NCBI RefSeq assembly: GCF_900188235.1
Contig: NZ_FZNT01000007.1
Span: forward strand, 187,022-251,021
From: Lutibacter agarilyticus
GTDB lineage: Bacteria; Bacteroidota; Bacteroidia; Flavobacteriales; Flavobacteriaceae
Direction: 5' to 3'
Length of the DNA stretch: 64,000 nucleotides
Of this stretch, positions 45,232-55,427 are shown in pieces. Numbering within the stretch: the stretch's first letter is position 1; every line of letters starts with the position of its first letter. The position numbers were made by a program, and so were the translations under genes. Under the pieces are notes generated by a model that did not search any database, was not told the origin of the DNA, and saw only the letters and a program-made list of their open reading frames with translations.

Positions 45232-45265
45232 GGTTTAGGTCTGGGGTTACCCTAAGACCTAAACC
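45232..45265 (+). terminator. Attenuator-like hairpin between rplL and rpoB
   Basis: GGTTTAGGTCT (45232-45242) pairs with AGACCTAAACC (45255-45265); further GGG/CCC pairing is possible inside the 12-base loop. Only four T follow, so partial termination is expected. A rplL-rpoB attenuator that lowers polymerase relative to ribosomal proteins is known in other bacteria. Confidence 0.7.
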
Positions 45266-45326
45266 ATTTTGCGTATATATTTGTTCTTATATTATATATA
45301 GTTTTTTTAACTAAAATTTTTGTCCA

Positions 45327-48300
45327 TTGGCACCAAAAAATTTCACCGAAAGAATAAACTTTGCTTCAGCTAAGTTGGTAATGGAATATCCAGATTTCTT
45401 GGATATTCAGGTTAAATCATTTCAAGATTTCTTCCAATTAAAAACAAAAGCTGACGAACGAAGTACCGAAGGATTATATAAAACCTTCTTAGACAACTTC
45501 CCAATTACAGATACTCGTAACCAATTTGTGTTAGAGTTTATCGATTACTTTGTTGATCCTCCTAGATATTCCATACAAGAATGTATTGAGAGAGGTTTAA
45601 CATATTGTGTTCCTTTAAAAGCACGTTTAAAATTATATTGTACTGATCCAGAGCACGAAGATTTTGAAACTATTGTTCAAGATGTGTATTTAGGTACAAT
45701 TCCTTATATGACTCACAGTGGTACCTTTGTTATAAATGGTGCTGAAAGAGTTGTTGTGTCTCAGTTACACCGTTCACCTGGTGTATTCTTCGGACAATCG
45801 TTCCACGCAAACGGAACTAAATTATATTCTGCCAGAGTAATTCCTTTTAAAGGTTCTTGGATAGAGTTTGCTACTGATATCAATCAAGTAATGTATGCTT
45901 ATATTGATAGAAAGAAAAAATTACCTGTAACCACATTGTTTAGAGCAATTGGTTATGAAAGAGATAAAGATATTCTTGAAATTTTTGATCTTGCTGAGGA
46001 AGTAAAAGTTTCAAAAAGTGGACTTAAAAAATATTTAGGACGAAAATTAGCTGCGCGTGTATTAAAAACATGGTTTGAAGATTTTGTTGATGAAGATACT
46101 GGAGAGGTAGTTTCTATTGAAAGAAACGAAATTATTTTAGACAGAGATACTATTTTAGAAAAAGATCAAATTGAAGAAATAGTTGAATCTGGTGCTAAAA
46201 CCATTTTATTACACAAGGAAGACAATGAAATGGCAGATTATGCTATTATTCATAATACGCTTCAAAAAGATCCAACAAACTCTGAAAAAGAGGCTGTTGA
46301 ACATATATACAGACAATTACGTAATGCTGAACCGCCAGATTTTGAAACTGCGAAAGGTATTATTGATAAATTATTCTTCTCAGAACAACGTTACAATTTA
46401 GGTGAAGTTGGACGTTACAGAATGAATAAAAAGTTAGGACTTAACGAGGATATAGATCAAAAAGTTTTAACAAAATTAGATATTATTACAATTATCAAAA
46501 ACTTGATAAAATTAGTAAATTCTAAAGCTGAAGTTGATGATATTGACCATTTATCTAACCGTCGCGTTAGAACTGTTGGTGAGCAATTAGCAAGTCAATT
46601 TGGTGTAGGTTTATCTCGTATGGCACGTACGATTCGTGAGCGTATGAATGTTCGTGATAATGAAGTGTTTACACCTATCGATTTGATCAATGCTAAAACA
46701 TTATCATCGGTAATTAATTCATTCTTCGGAACAAATCAGTTATCTCAATTTATGGATCAAACAAATCCATTAGCTGAGATTACACACAAACGTAGATTAT
46801 CAGCATTAGGACCTGGAGGTTTATCTAGAGAAAGAGCAGGTTTCGAGGTTCGAGATGTACACTATACGCACTACGGTCGTTTATGTCCTATTGAAACACC
46901 TGAGGGACCAAACATTGGTTTAATTTCATCTTTAGCTGTATTTGCTAAAGTAAATAACTTAGGTTTCATTGAAACTCCTTATAGAGAAGTTACTGAAGGT
47001 AATGTGAATATTACTGAAGAACCAAGATATTTAAGTGCAGAAGAAGAAGAAGGAATGAAATTTGCACAGTCAAATCTTCCTTTAGATGAAGAAGGTAAGT
47101 TTGTAGCAGATAAAGTGATTGTACGTGAAGAGGCTGATTACCCAGTAGTTGAGCCAACGCAAGTTAATTATATGGATGTTGCTCCAAATCAAATTGCTTC
47201 AATATCTGCATCTTTAATCCCTTTCCTAGAACATGATGATGCCAACCGTGCATTGATGGGATCGAATATGATGCGTCAGGCAGTACCGTTATTAAAACCT
47301 GATTCTCCAATTGTTGGAACAGGGTTAGAGCGTAGAGTTGCAAAAGATTCTAGAATTTTAATTAATGCTGAAGGAGCTGGTGTAGTTGAATATGTTGATG
47401 CAGACATTATAGAAATTAAGTACGACTCTACTGAAGAAGAGCGTATGGTAAGTTTTGATGGTGATTCAAAAACATATAATTTAATTAAATTTAGAAAAAC
47501 AAACCAAGGTACTTCAATTAACCTAAAACCAATTGTTAAAAAAGGAGATAGAGTTGAAGAAGGACAAGTACTTTGTGAAGGTTATGCTACACAAAAAGGT
47601 GAATTAGCACTTGGTAGAAATATGAAAGTAGCCTTTATGCCTTGGAAAGGGTATAACTTTGAGGATGCGATTGTAATTTCTGAAAAAGTTGTAAAAGAAG
47701 ATATCTTTACTTCAATCCATATTGATGAATATTCAATGGATGTAAGAGATACTAAATTGGGTGCTGAAGAATTAACAAATGATATTCCAAATGTTTCTGA
47801 AGAAGCTACTAAAGATTTAGATGAAAATGGAATGATTCGTATTGGGGCAGAAGTAAAACCTGGTGATATCTTAATTGGTAAAATAACACCTAAAGGTGAA
47901 TCGGATCCTACACCTGAAGAAAAATTACTAAGAGCTATCTTTGGAGACAAAGCAGGTGATGTAAAAGATGCTTCATTAAAAGCTTCTCCATCATTAAGAG
48001 GTGTAGTTATTGATAAAAAATTATTTGAACGTGCTGTTAAAGATAAATCTAAAAGAGCACAAGATAAAATAAGTATTGCTAATTTAGAAAGTAAATATAC
48101 GGCTAAGTTAGAAGAGTTAAGAGGACTTCTTACAGATAAATTATTTACGTTGATTAGTGGAAAAACTTCTCAAGGTGTATTAAATGATTTAGGTGAAGAA
48201 ATTCTTCAAAAAGGTAAAAAGTTTACATTAAAAATGTTGAACGCTGTACCAGACTTTAGTTATTTAACAGGAGGAACTTGGACTACAGACGATCATATTA

Positions 48301-49142
48301 ATATGTTGGTGAACGAATTAATTCACAACTATAAAATTAAAGTAAACGATTTACAAGGTTCTTTACGTCGTCAGAAATTTACAGTTTCAGTTGGTGATGA
48401 ATTACCAGCAGGAATTTTAAAATTAGCGAAAATTTATATTGCTAAAAAACGTAAATTAAAAGTAGGTGATAAAATGGCAGGACGTCACGGTAACAAAGGT
48501 ATTGTTGCTCGTATTGTTCGCCAAGAAGATATGCCTTTCTTAGAAGATGGAACACCAGTTGATATTGTATTAAATCCACTAGGGGTACCTTCTCGTATGA
48601 ACATTGGTCAGATTTATGAAACTGTTCTTGGATGGGCTGGTCAAAAGATTGGTAAAAAGTTTGCAACACCTATTTTTGATGGTGCAACTATTGATGAAAT
48701 CACTAAAATTACAAATGATGCAGGTGTACCAGAATTTGGTCACACGTATTTATATGATGGTGGAACAGGGCAACGTTTTGATCAAAAAGCGACAGTTGGT
48801 GTTATTTATATGATTAAATTAGGTCATATGATTGATGATAAAATGCACGCTCGTTCAATTGGACCTTACTCATTAATTACACAACAACCATTGGGTGGTA
48901 AAGCTCAGTTTGGTGGTCAGCGTTTTGGAGAGATGGAAGTTTGGGCATTAGAAGCTTATGGGGCGTCAAGTACACTTCGTGAAATCTTAACAGTAAAATC
49001 GGATGATGTTTTAGGAAGAGCTAAAACCTACGAAGCTATTGTTAAAGGTGATTCTATGCCAGAACCAGGTTTACCAGAATCATTTAATGTACTAATGCAC
49101 GAGCTTAGAGGTCTTGGATTAGACGTTAGATTAGAGGAATAA
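45327..49142 (+). CDS. rpoB: DNA-directed RNA polymerase subunit beta (TTG start)
   Basis: A 1271-residue beta subunit. The rifampicin-region block [20 protein letters not shown], the [22 protein letters not shown]-like fork region (cited in part) and [13 protein letters not shown] are clear, and the C terminus ends [12 protein letters not shown]. The start is TTG at 45327, giving [16 protein letters not shown]: a TAA lies in frame five codons upstream with no ATG between, and the first in-frame ATG downstream would delete the conserved ERINFASAK segment. rpoC starts 84 bp downstream after a hairpin. A TTG start could lower translation, but that is inference. Confidence 0.98.
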   Translation: MAPKNFTERINFASAKLVMEYPDFLDIQVKSFQDFFQLKTKADERSTEGLYKTFLDNFPITDTRNQFVLEFIDYFVDPPRYSIQECIERGLTYCVPLKARLKLYCTDPEHEDFETIVQDVYLGTIPYMTHSGTFVINGAERVVVSQLHRSPGVFFGQSFHANGTKLYSARVIPFKGSWIEFATDINQVMYAYIDRKKKLPVTTLFRAIGYERDKDILEIFDLAEEVKVSKSGLKKYLGRKLAARVLKTWFEDFVDEDTGEVVSIERNEIILDRDTILEKDQIEEIVESGAKTILLHKEDNEMADYAIIHNTLQKDPTNSEKEAVEHIYRQLRNAEPPDFETAKGIIDKLFFSEQRYNLGEVGRYRMNKKLGLNEDIDQKVLTKLDIITIIKNLIKLVNSKAEVDDIDHLSNRRVRTVGEQLASQFGVGLSRMARTIRERMNVRDNEVFTPIDLINAKTLSSVINSFFGTNQLSQFMDQTNPLAEITHKRRLSALGPGGLSRERAGFEVRDVHYTHYGRLCPIETPEGPNIGLISSLAVFAKVNNLGFIETPYREVTEGNVNITEEPRYLSAEEEEGMKFAQSNLPLDEEGKFVADKVIVREEADYPVVEPTQVNYMDVAPNQIASISASLIPFLEHDDANRALMGSNMMRQAVPLLKPDSPIVGTGLERRVAKDSRILINAEGAGVVEYVDADIIEIKYDSTEEERMVSFDGDSKTYNLIKFRKTNQGTSINLKPIVKKGDRVEEGQVLCEGYATQKGELALGRNMKVAFMPWKGYNFEDAIVISEKVVKEDIFTSIHIDEYSMDVRDTKLGAEELTNDIPNVSEEATKDLDENGMIRIGAEVKPGDILIGKITPKGESDPTPEEKLLRAIFGDKAGDVKDASLKASPSLRGVVIDKKLFERAVKDKSKRAQDKISIANLESKYTAKLEELRGLLTDKLFTLISGKTSQGVLNDLGEEILQKGKKFTLKMLNAVPDFSYLTGGTWTTDDHINMLVNELIHNYKIKVNDLQGSLRRQKFTVSVGDELPAGILKLAKIYIAKKRKLKVGDKMAGRHGNKGIVARIVRQEDMPFLEDGTPVDIVLNPLGVPSRMNIGQIYETVLGWAGQKIGKKFATPIFDGATIDEITKITNDAGVPEFGHTYLYDGGTGQRFDQKATVGVIYMIKLGHMIDDKMHARSIGPYSLITQQPLGGKAQFGGQRFGEMEVWALEAYGASSTLREILTVKSDDVLGRAKTYEAIVKGDSMPEPGLPESFNVLMHELRGLGLDVRLEE

Positions 49143-49153
49143 CAACTAAAGGT

Positions 49154-49183
49154 TAGTTAGGAGATTTTAATCTCCTAACTAAT
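49154..49183 (+). terminator. Perfect hairpin between rpoB and rpoC
   Basis: TTAGTTAGGAGATT (49154-49167) and its exact complement AATCTCCTAACTAA (49170-49183) meet around two bases; the real loop is probably four or more. An AT-rich stretch with five T follows. It may be a processing site or partial attenuator, since rpoC must still be transcribed. Confidence 0.7.
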
Positions 49184-49226
49184 TATATATTTTTACATTT
49201 TTAAAATTCGAATCCATCATTATATT

Positions 49227-52200
49227 ATGGCAAGAAAAAACGATAAATACACTGTAAAAAAATTTAATAAAATTTCGATTGGATTATCATCTCCAGAAGC
49301 AATTCTAGAGAAATCAAACGGAGAAGTATTAAAGCCAGAAACTATTAACTACCGAACTCACAAACCTGAAAGAGATGGATTATTTTGTGAGCGAATTTTC
49401 GGCCCTATTAAAGATTTTGAATGTGCTTGTGGTAAGTACAAGAGAATTCGTTATAAAGGAATAGTTTGTGACCGTTGTGGTGTTGAAGTTACAGAAAAAA
49501 AAGTACGTAGAGACAGAGTAGGACATATTAATTTAGTTGTTCCTGTTGCACATATCTGGTACTTTAAATCATTACCTAACAAAATGGGATACCTTTTAGG
49601 TTTACCATCTAAAAAGTTAGATATGATTATTTACTACGAACGTTATGTAGTAATACAACCAGCTGGTGCAAAAAATGCAGAAGGAGAACCATTGCAAAAA
49701 ATGGATTTCTTAACGGAGGAAGAGTATTTAGATATTTTAGAATCATTCCCGGTTGAAAACCAGTATTTAGATGATAAAGACCCAGATAAGTTTATTGCTA
49801 AAATGGGAGCTGAATGTTTAATTGACTTATTCAACCGTATTGATTTAGATGAATTATCTTACCAATTACGTCATAAAGCAAATACAGAAACATCTAAACA
49901 ACGTAAAACGGAAGCATTAAAAAGATTAAACGTTGTTGAATCTTTTAGAGATGCTAATAAGAATAGAGAAAATCGTCCTGAATGGATGATAATGAAAGTA
50001 ATTCCTGTGACTCCACCAGAATTACGTCCATTAGTACCATTAGATGGAGGTCGTTTTGCAACTTCAGATTTAAATGATTTATACCGAAGAGTAATTATTC
50101 GTAACAATCGTTTAAAAAGATTAGTTGAGATTAAGGCTCCAGAGGTTATTTTACGTAATGAAAAACGTATGTTACAAGAATCAGTAGATTCATTATTTGA
50201 TAACACTCGTAAATCTTCAGCCGTAAAAACTGAATCTAACCGTCCGTTAAAATCATTATCAGACTCTTTAAAAGGTAAGCAAGGACGTTTCCGTCAGAAC
50301 CTTTTAGGAAAACGTGTTGATTATTCAGCTCGTTCAGTAATTGTTGTTGGACCAGAATTAAAATTATATGAATGTGGATTGCCAAAAGATATGGCAGCTG
50401 AATTATACAAGCCTTTCGTAATTAGAAAATTAATTGAAAGAGGAATTGTTAAAACAGTAAAATCTGCAAAGAAAATTATAGATAAAAGAGAGCCAGTTGT
50501 ATGGGATATATTAGAGAATGTTTTAAAAGGACATCCTGTAATGTTAAACCGTGCTCCTACGCTTCACCGTTTAGGTATACAAGCTTTCCAACCAAAATTA
50601 ATTGAAGGAAAAGCAATCCAATTACACCCATTGGTATGTACGGCATTCAACGCCGATTTTGATGGGGATCAAATGGCGGTGCATTTGCCATTAGGACCTG
50701 AGGCTATTTTAGAGTGTCAGTTATTAATGTTAGCATCACATAATATATTAAACCCAGCAAATGGGGCTCCAGTAACTGTACCTTCACAGGATATGGTACT
50801 TGGGTTATATTATATGACTAAAGAAAGAAAATCTACTCCAGAATATCCTATTAAAGGTGAAGGTTTAACTTTTTATTCTCCCGAGGAAGTAACAATTGCT
50901 TTTAATGAAAAAGCGGTTGACTTAAATGCGAGTATTAAAGTTAGAACGAAAGACTTTAATGAAAAAGGAGAACTAGTAAATCAAATTATAGCAACTACGG
51001 TTGGTAGAGTTTTATTTAATGAAGTTGTACCGGAAGCTGCAGGATATGTAAATGAAGTATTGAATAAAAAATCATTAAGAGATATTATTGGTGAAATATT
51101 AAAAGTTACCGATGTTCCTACAACAGGGAAATTCTTAGATGATATGAAAGGAATGGGGTATATGTTTGCATTCCAAGGTGGTTTATCATTTAGTTTAGGT
51201 GATATTATTATTCCGCCAGAAAAACATACAATGATTGCTGAAGCAAATGCTCAGGTTGACAATATTATGGTAAACTATAATATGGGTATGTTAACAAACA
51301 AAGAACGTTACAATCAGGTAATTGATATTTGGGGTTCTACAAACAACCGTTTGACAGAACTTTCTATGAAACGTTTACGTGAAGACCAACAAGGGTTTAA
51401 CTCGGTATTTATGATGCTTGACTCTGGTGCAAGGGGTTCTAAAGAACAAATTCGTCAGTTAACTGGTATGCGTGGATTAATGGCGAAACCTAAAAAATCA
51501 ACAGCAGGTGGTGGTGAAATTATTGAGAATCCAATTCTTTCTAACTTTAAGGAAGGATTATCTATTCTTGAATATTTCATTTCTACACACGGTGCTCGTA
51601 AAGGTTTAGCGGATACGGCATTAAAAACTGCCGATGCAGGTTACTTAACACGTCGTTTGGTTGATGTATCACAAGATGTTATTGTGAATGAATTTGATTG
51701 TGGAACTTTAAGAGGATTAAATGTTGAGCCTCTTAAAAAGAACGATGAAATTGTAGAATCTTTAAGTGAAAGAATTGATGGTCGTGTTTCATTACATGAT
51801 GTAATTGATCCTATTTCTGAAGAAGTATATGTACAAGCCGGTGAACAAATTTCAACTGAAATAGCAAAACGTATTGAAAGCTCTCCAATAGTGAGTGTTG
51901 AAGTACGTTCAGCATTAACATGTGAAGCTAAAAGAGGTATTTGTGCTAAATGTTACGGTCATAGTTTATCCACAAGAAAAATGGTTCAAATTGGTGAAGC
52001 TGTTGGAGTTGTTGCTGCACAGTCAATTGGTGAACCAGGTACACAGTTAACATTAAGAACATTCCACGTTGGTGGTGTTGCAGGAAATATTTCAGAAGAT
52101 AATAAGCTAATTTCTAAATTTGGAGGTAAAGCTATTATTGAAGATTTAAATACTGTAAAAGGTAAAGATACTGATGGTAACGATGTTGATATTGTAATTT

Positions 52201-53501
52201 CAAGAACTACTGAAATTAAAATAGTTGATAATAAAACAGGTTTAACATTAAGTACTAACAATATTCCTTATGGTTCATATATTTATATTGCTGATGGTGA
52301 AAAGTTAAAAACGGATACAGTTATTTGTAAATGGGATCCATTTAACGGTGTAATTGTTTCTGAATTTGCAGGAACAATTCATTATGAAAATATTGAAAAA
52401 GGAATTAATTACTTAGTGGAGATTGATGAACAAACAGGTTTCCAAGAAAAAGTAATTATTGAATCTAAAAATAAGAAAACAATACCAACATTATTATTAA
52501 AAGATGATAATGACAATGTAATTAGATCATACAACTTACCTGTAGGTGCTCACTTAATTGTTGAGGACGGAGATAAGATTAATTCAGGAATGGTAATTGT
52601 TAAAATTCCACGTAAATCAGGAAGATCTGGTGATATTACAGGAGGTTTACCTCGAGTAACAGAATTATTTGAAGCTCGTAACCCATCTAACCCAGCAGTT
52701 GTTTCTGCAATTGATGGAGTTGTTTCTTTCGGTAAAATTAAAAGAGGTAACCGTGAAATTATAGTTGAATCTAAATTAGGCGACATTAAAAAGTATTTAA
52801 TTAAACTTTCTAATCAAATTTTAGTACAAGAAAACGACTATATTAAAGCAGGTATGCCACTTTCTGAAGGAGCTGTAACACCTAACGATATTTTAAATAT
52901 TGAAGGTCCAGGTAAAGTTCAAGAATATTTAGTGAATGAGATTCAAGAGGTATATAGATTACAAGGGGTGAAAATTAACGATAAGCACTTTGAGGTAGTT
53001 GTACGTCAAATGATGCGTAAAGTTAGAATTATTGACTCAGGTGATACCTTATTCTTAGAAAATGAATTAGTTCATAAAAATGATTTCATTGAAGAAAATG
53101 ATGAAGTTTATGGAATGAAAGTTGTTGAAATTGCAGGTGATTCGGAAACTTTAAAAGAAGGTCAGATTGTATCTGCTCGTCAGTTAAGAGATGAAAACTC
53201 TGTTTTACGTAGAGAAGATAAAGCGTTAGTTGAAGCAAGAGATGCACAACCAGCTACTGCCGAGCAAATTTTACAAGGTATTACAAGAGCTTCATTACAA
53301 ACTAAATCGTTTATTTCTGCAGCATCGTTCCAGGAAACTACTAAAGTATTAAATGAAGCTGCTGTAAGTGGTAAAGTTGATAATTTAGAAGGATTGAAAG
53401 AAAATGTAATTGTTGGTAAGAGAATTCCAGCTGGTACAGGTATGAGAATTTACGATAATATGATTGTAGGTTCTAAAGATGAAATGGATGCAAACTTTTA
53501 G
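49227..53501 (+). CDS. rpoC: DNA-directed RNA polymerase subunit beta'
   Basis: A 1424-residue beta' subunit. The N-terminal zinc-binding cysteines are in [20 protein letters not shown], and the catalytic Mg2+ motif is [15 protein letters not shown]. The bridge/trigger region follows, with the second zinc site at [16 protein letters not shown]. Length and motif order are normal for Bacteroidota. The DUF3467 gene begins 2 bp after the stop codon. Confidence 0.99.
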   Translation: MARKNDKYTVKKFNKISIGLSSPEAILEKSNGEVLKPETINYRTHKPERDGLFCERIFGPIKDFECACGKYKRIRYKGIVCDRCGVEVTEKKVRRDRVGHINLVVPVAHIWYFKSLPNKMGYLLGLPSKKLDMIIYYERYVVIQPAGAKNAEGEPLQKMDFLTEEEYLDILESFPVENQYLDDKDPDKFIAKMGAECLIDLFNRIDLDELSYQLRHKANTETSKQRKTEALKRLNVVESFRDANKNRENRPEWMIMKVIPVTPPELRPLVPLDGGRFATSDLNDLYRRVIIRNNRLKRLVEIKAPEVILRNEKRMLQESVDSLFDNTRKSSAVKTESNRPLKSLSDSLKGKQGRFRQNLLGKRVDYSARSVIVVGPELKLYECGLPKDMAAELYKPFVIRKLIERGIVKTVKSAKKIIDKREPVVWDILENVLKGHPVMLNRAPTLHRLGIQAFQPKLIEGKAIQLHPLVCTAFNADFDGDQMAVHLPLGPEAILECQLLMLASHNILNPANGAPVTVPSQDMVLGLYYMTKERKSTPEYPIKGEGLTFYSPEEVTIAFNEKAVDLNASIKVRTKDFNEKGELVNQIIATTVGRVLFNEVVPEAAGYVNEVLNKKSLRDIIGEILKVTDVPTTGKFLDDMKGMGYMFAFQGGLSFSLGDIIIPPEKHTMIAEANAQVDNIMVNYNMGMLTNKERYNQVIDIWGSTNNRLTELSMKRLREDQQGFNSVFMMLDSGARGSKEQIRQLTGMRGLMAKPKKSTAGGGEIIENPILSNFKEGLSILEYFISTHGARKGLADTALKTADAGYLTRRLVDVSQDVIVNEFDCGTLRGLNVEPLKKNDEIVESLSERIDGRVSLHDVIDPISEEVYVQAGEQISTEIAKRIESSPIVSVEVRSALTCEAKRGICAKCYGHSLSTRKMVQIGEAVGVVAAQSIGEPGTQLTLRTFHVGGVAGNISEDNKLISKFGGKAIIEDLNTVKGKDTDGNDVDIVISRTTEIKIVDNKTGLTLSTNNIPYGSYIYIADGEKLKTDTVICKWDPFNGVIVSEFAGTIHYENIEKGINYLVEIDEQTGFQEKVIIESKNKKTIPTLLLKDDNDNVIRSYNLPVGAHLIVEDGDKINSGMVIVKIPRKSGRSGDITGGLPRVTELFEARNPSNPAVVSAIDGVVSFGKIKRGNREIIVESKLGDIKKYLIKLSNQILVQENDYIKAGMPLSEGAVTPNDILNIEGPGKVQEYLVNEIQEVYRLQGVKINDKHFEVVVRQMMRKVRIIDSGDTLFLENELVHKNDFIEENDEVYGMKVVEIAGDSETLKEGQIVSARQLRDENSVLRREDKALVEARDAQPATAEQILQGITRASLQTKSFISAASFQETTKVLNEAAVSGKVDNLEGLKENVIVGKRIPAGTGMRIYDNMIVGSKDEMDANF

Positions 53502-53503
53502 TT

Positions 53504-53818
53504 ATGAGTGATCAAAAACCGAAAAACGACGGGCAAATAAATATTGAATTAGATGATAAAACAGCGGAAGGAACTTATTCTAACTTAGCTATTATTAATC
53601 ATTCAGTTTCAGAATTTATCGTTGATTTTATTAGTGTAATGCCAGGGCAACCAAAGGCAAAAGTAAAATCAAGAATTATTCTAACGCCTCAGCACGCTAA
53701 ACGATTAGCGAAAGCACTTGCTGAAAATGTAAAACGGTTTGAGCAAGCTCATGGTGAAATAAAAGATTATGAACAACCTCCAATTCCAATGAATTTTGGA
53801 CCAACAGGAGAAGCATAA
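53504..53818 (+). CDS. DUF3467 domain protein
   Basis: A 104-residue conserved protein of unknown function (DUF3467). Recognisable blocks: GTYSNLAIINHSVSEFIVDF, and MPGQPKAKVKSRIILTPQHA followed by AKRLAKALAENVKRFE. No signal peptide or catalytic motif. It starts 2 bp after rpoC and is closed by a strong terminator, so it is expressed with RNA polymerase; a link to transcription is inferred only from this position. Confidence 0.9.
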   Translation: MSDQKPKNDGQINIELDDKTAEGTYSNLAIINHSVSEFIVDFISVMPGQPKAKVKSRIILTPQHAKRLAKALAENVKRFEQAHGEIKDYEQPPIPMNFGPTGEA

Positions 53819-53830
53819 AAATTAAAATAA

Positions 53831-53860
53831 AAAAAAGTCGGACAATTGTCCGACTTTTTT
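53831..53860. terminator. Bidirectional terminator of the rpoBC unit and the MocR-like gene
   Basis: A perfect palindrome: AAAAAAGTCGGACAA followed by its complement TTGTCCGACTTTTTT. It has T tracts in both directions and separates convergent genes. Its last base is also the last base of the MocR-like gene's stop codon. Confidence 0.92.
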
Positions 53861-55359
53861 TATTTTAAAATCACCTGATCATAAGCACTTTTTAATTTTA
53901 TAATGACAGCTTCTATTTCTTCTTCATTTAAATGTCCAAAGCCAAAACGAATTGCACAAGTATTTTTATCCTGATAAAGAATTGTTTTTGGTAGATGTAA
54001 ACCATCTTTTTCGGCTTCTTTAGCTAGTTTTACTAACGATATTTTAGGTTGGAATTGTAACCAAATGGCCAATCCGCCTGAAGGGATTTCCCATTGCGTG
54101 GTTTCTGAAAAATAGGTTGTTAAAAGGGAGCATAAACAATCTCGTCTTTTTTTATAGATTACTATATTCTTTTTCATAAGGCGGTATATTTCGCCCTCAT
54201 TAATTAATTCGGAGAGTATTTGTTCTTGAATTAAATCGCCTTGTTTATCTAGTAATTCTAAATAATTAGTAGCTTCTGAGATTAAGTTTTCTGGAGCTAT
54301 TATAAATCCTGTTTGAAAACTGGGGAATAAAGACTGCCCAAATTTCCCTAAATAAATAACCATACCATTTGCATCTGCACTTGTCATAGGTAGCATTGCG
54401 GAACCTTCAAACTGAAAATCGTAATCAAAATCATCTTCAATAATAGCAAACCCATATTCTTTAGCAAGTTGTAGTAGCTCCAAGCGACGTTCTGCACTTA
54501 ATTTTATGGTTGTTGGATAATCTCTATGGGCGCATACATATACACATCTAATACTATGTTTTATAAAATGCTTTTTTATGTACTCAATATCTAAACCATC
54601 ATTATCTACAGGAATTGTTTTTATACTTGCACCTGTTTGTTGAAAAATCATATTAGATGCATAATTACTTAAATGTCCTACTAGTACAATGTCTTTTGGT
54701 TTTATTAAGAGTTGAGATACAATGTACAAACTCATTTCTGTACTACGTGTATTTATTAGGTTAGTTGGATTTATATGAAAACCTCTAGTTGCATTTAAGT
54801 AATTACATAGTTGAGTTTGGAATACAGAGTTGAAAAATTCGTCTGTTTTGTTCCATTTATTTATCAAGGTTTTTCGTTTCATGGCAGCACTGTACCACCT
54901 TGTAAATTGATGTACAGGATGTAAGCGTAAATCGGGTTTACCATCGGTAATGGTATATTTTGCATTAGTTAACTGAACGGTTGATATTAAATGAAATGAT
55001 TTTTGAAAAGGAAAACCTGTTGTTTTAGCATGTGTATATGCTTCATTAATTTTTTGAGAAGTTGCTTTTATTTTTGCTGTTTTATGCTCTGGTTCTATAA
55101 CAAATGTACCTTTATTTGGTATAATTTCAACCCAACCTTGTGAAGCTAATTCTTCATAAATTGCAACTGCAGTATTTCTATGTACCTTTAATAATTGACT
55201 AAATACACGGGTTCCTGGTAGCATTGTTCCTTTTGTTAAATAGCCGCGCTGTATAGCATTTACAATTTGCCCCGAGACCTGTAAATATAAAGGTTGTGAT
55301 ATAGATTTATCTAAACTAATTAACTGTTTAAAAAGAGCATTAACCGGACTATCTGTCAT
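53860..55359 (-). CDS. MocR-type GntR regulator with degenerate PLP-binding site
   Basis: A 499-residue regulator: a GntR winged helix (residues about 20-90, with VHRNTAVAIYEELASQGWVE) joined to a fold-type-I aminotransferase-like domain. The Asp/Tyr block IIEDDFDYDFQF is kept. The block that normally reads G-[TS]-F-S-K-x-L-x-P-x-x-R has Q342 at the PLP-binding Lys and Q349 at the Arg (LGKFGQSLFPSFQTGF), so covalent PLP binding looks lost unless nearby K339 substitutes. It is divergent from a TonB-dependent receptor gene with 68 bp between starts. Three CYGGACKAT-like half-sites in and next to the gap suggest it controls that gene and itself. Its effector is unknown. Confidence 0.88.
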   Translation of the reverse strand: MTDSPVNALFKQLISLDKSISQPLYLQVSGQIVNAIQRGYLTKGTMLPGTRVFSQLLKVHRNTAVAIYEELASQGWVEIIPNKGTFVIEPEHKTAKIKATSQKINEAYTHAKTTGFPFQKSFHLISTVQLTNAKYTITDGKPDLRLHPVHQFTRWYSAAMKRKTLINKWNKTDEFFNSVFQTQLCNYLNATRGFHINPTNLINTRSTEMSLYIVSQLLIKPKDIVLVGHLSNYASNMIFQQTGASIKTIPVDNDGLDIEYIKKHFIKHSIRCVYVCAHRDYPTTIKLSAERRLELLQLAKEYGFAIIEDDFDYDFQFEGSAMLPMTSADANGMVIYLGKFGQSLFPSFQTGFIIAPENLISEATNYLELLDKQGDLIQEQILSELINEGEIYRLMKKNIVIYKKRRDCLCSLLTTYFSETTQWEIPSGGLAIWLQFQPKISLVKLAKEAEKDGLHLPKTILYQDKNTCAIRFGFGHLNEEEIEAVIIKLKSAYDQVILK

Positions 55360-55388
55360 TTTAAAACTGGACTATATTAATCGTCCGG
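55344..55388. promoter_or_regulatory. Three operator-like half-sites between MocR-like and receptor genes
   Basis: CCGGACTAT (55344-55352) and CTGGACTAT (55367-55375) are direct repeats 23 bp apart; ATCGTCCGG (55380-55388) is the same motif inverted. The first lies inside the first codons of the MocR-like gene; the other two lie just upstream of the receptor's -7 box at 55397. Direct repeats about two helical turns apart are typical of MocR operators. Confidence 0.6.
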
Positions 55389-55396
55389 AAAGTTAC

Positions 55397-55404
55397 TACT
55401 TTTG
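55397..55404 (+). promoter_or_regulatory. Bacteroidota -7 box of the TonB-dependent receptor
   Basis: TACTTTTG fits TAnnTTTG and lies 23 bp before the ATG at 55428. No TTG is found at the expected -33 position, which is covered by the half-sites; an activator-dependent promoter would fit. Confidence 0.5.
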
Positions 55405-55427
55405 CAGCGTATTTAAAATCAATATTT

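Noticed and set aside
55360-55427. Cobalamin or other riboswitch before the BtuB-like receptor
   Set aside because: The gap is only 68 bases and is filled by operator-like half-sites and a -7 box; there is no room for the known aptamer.
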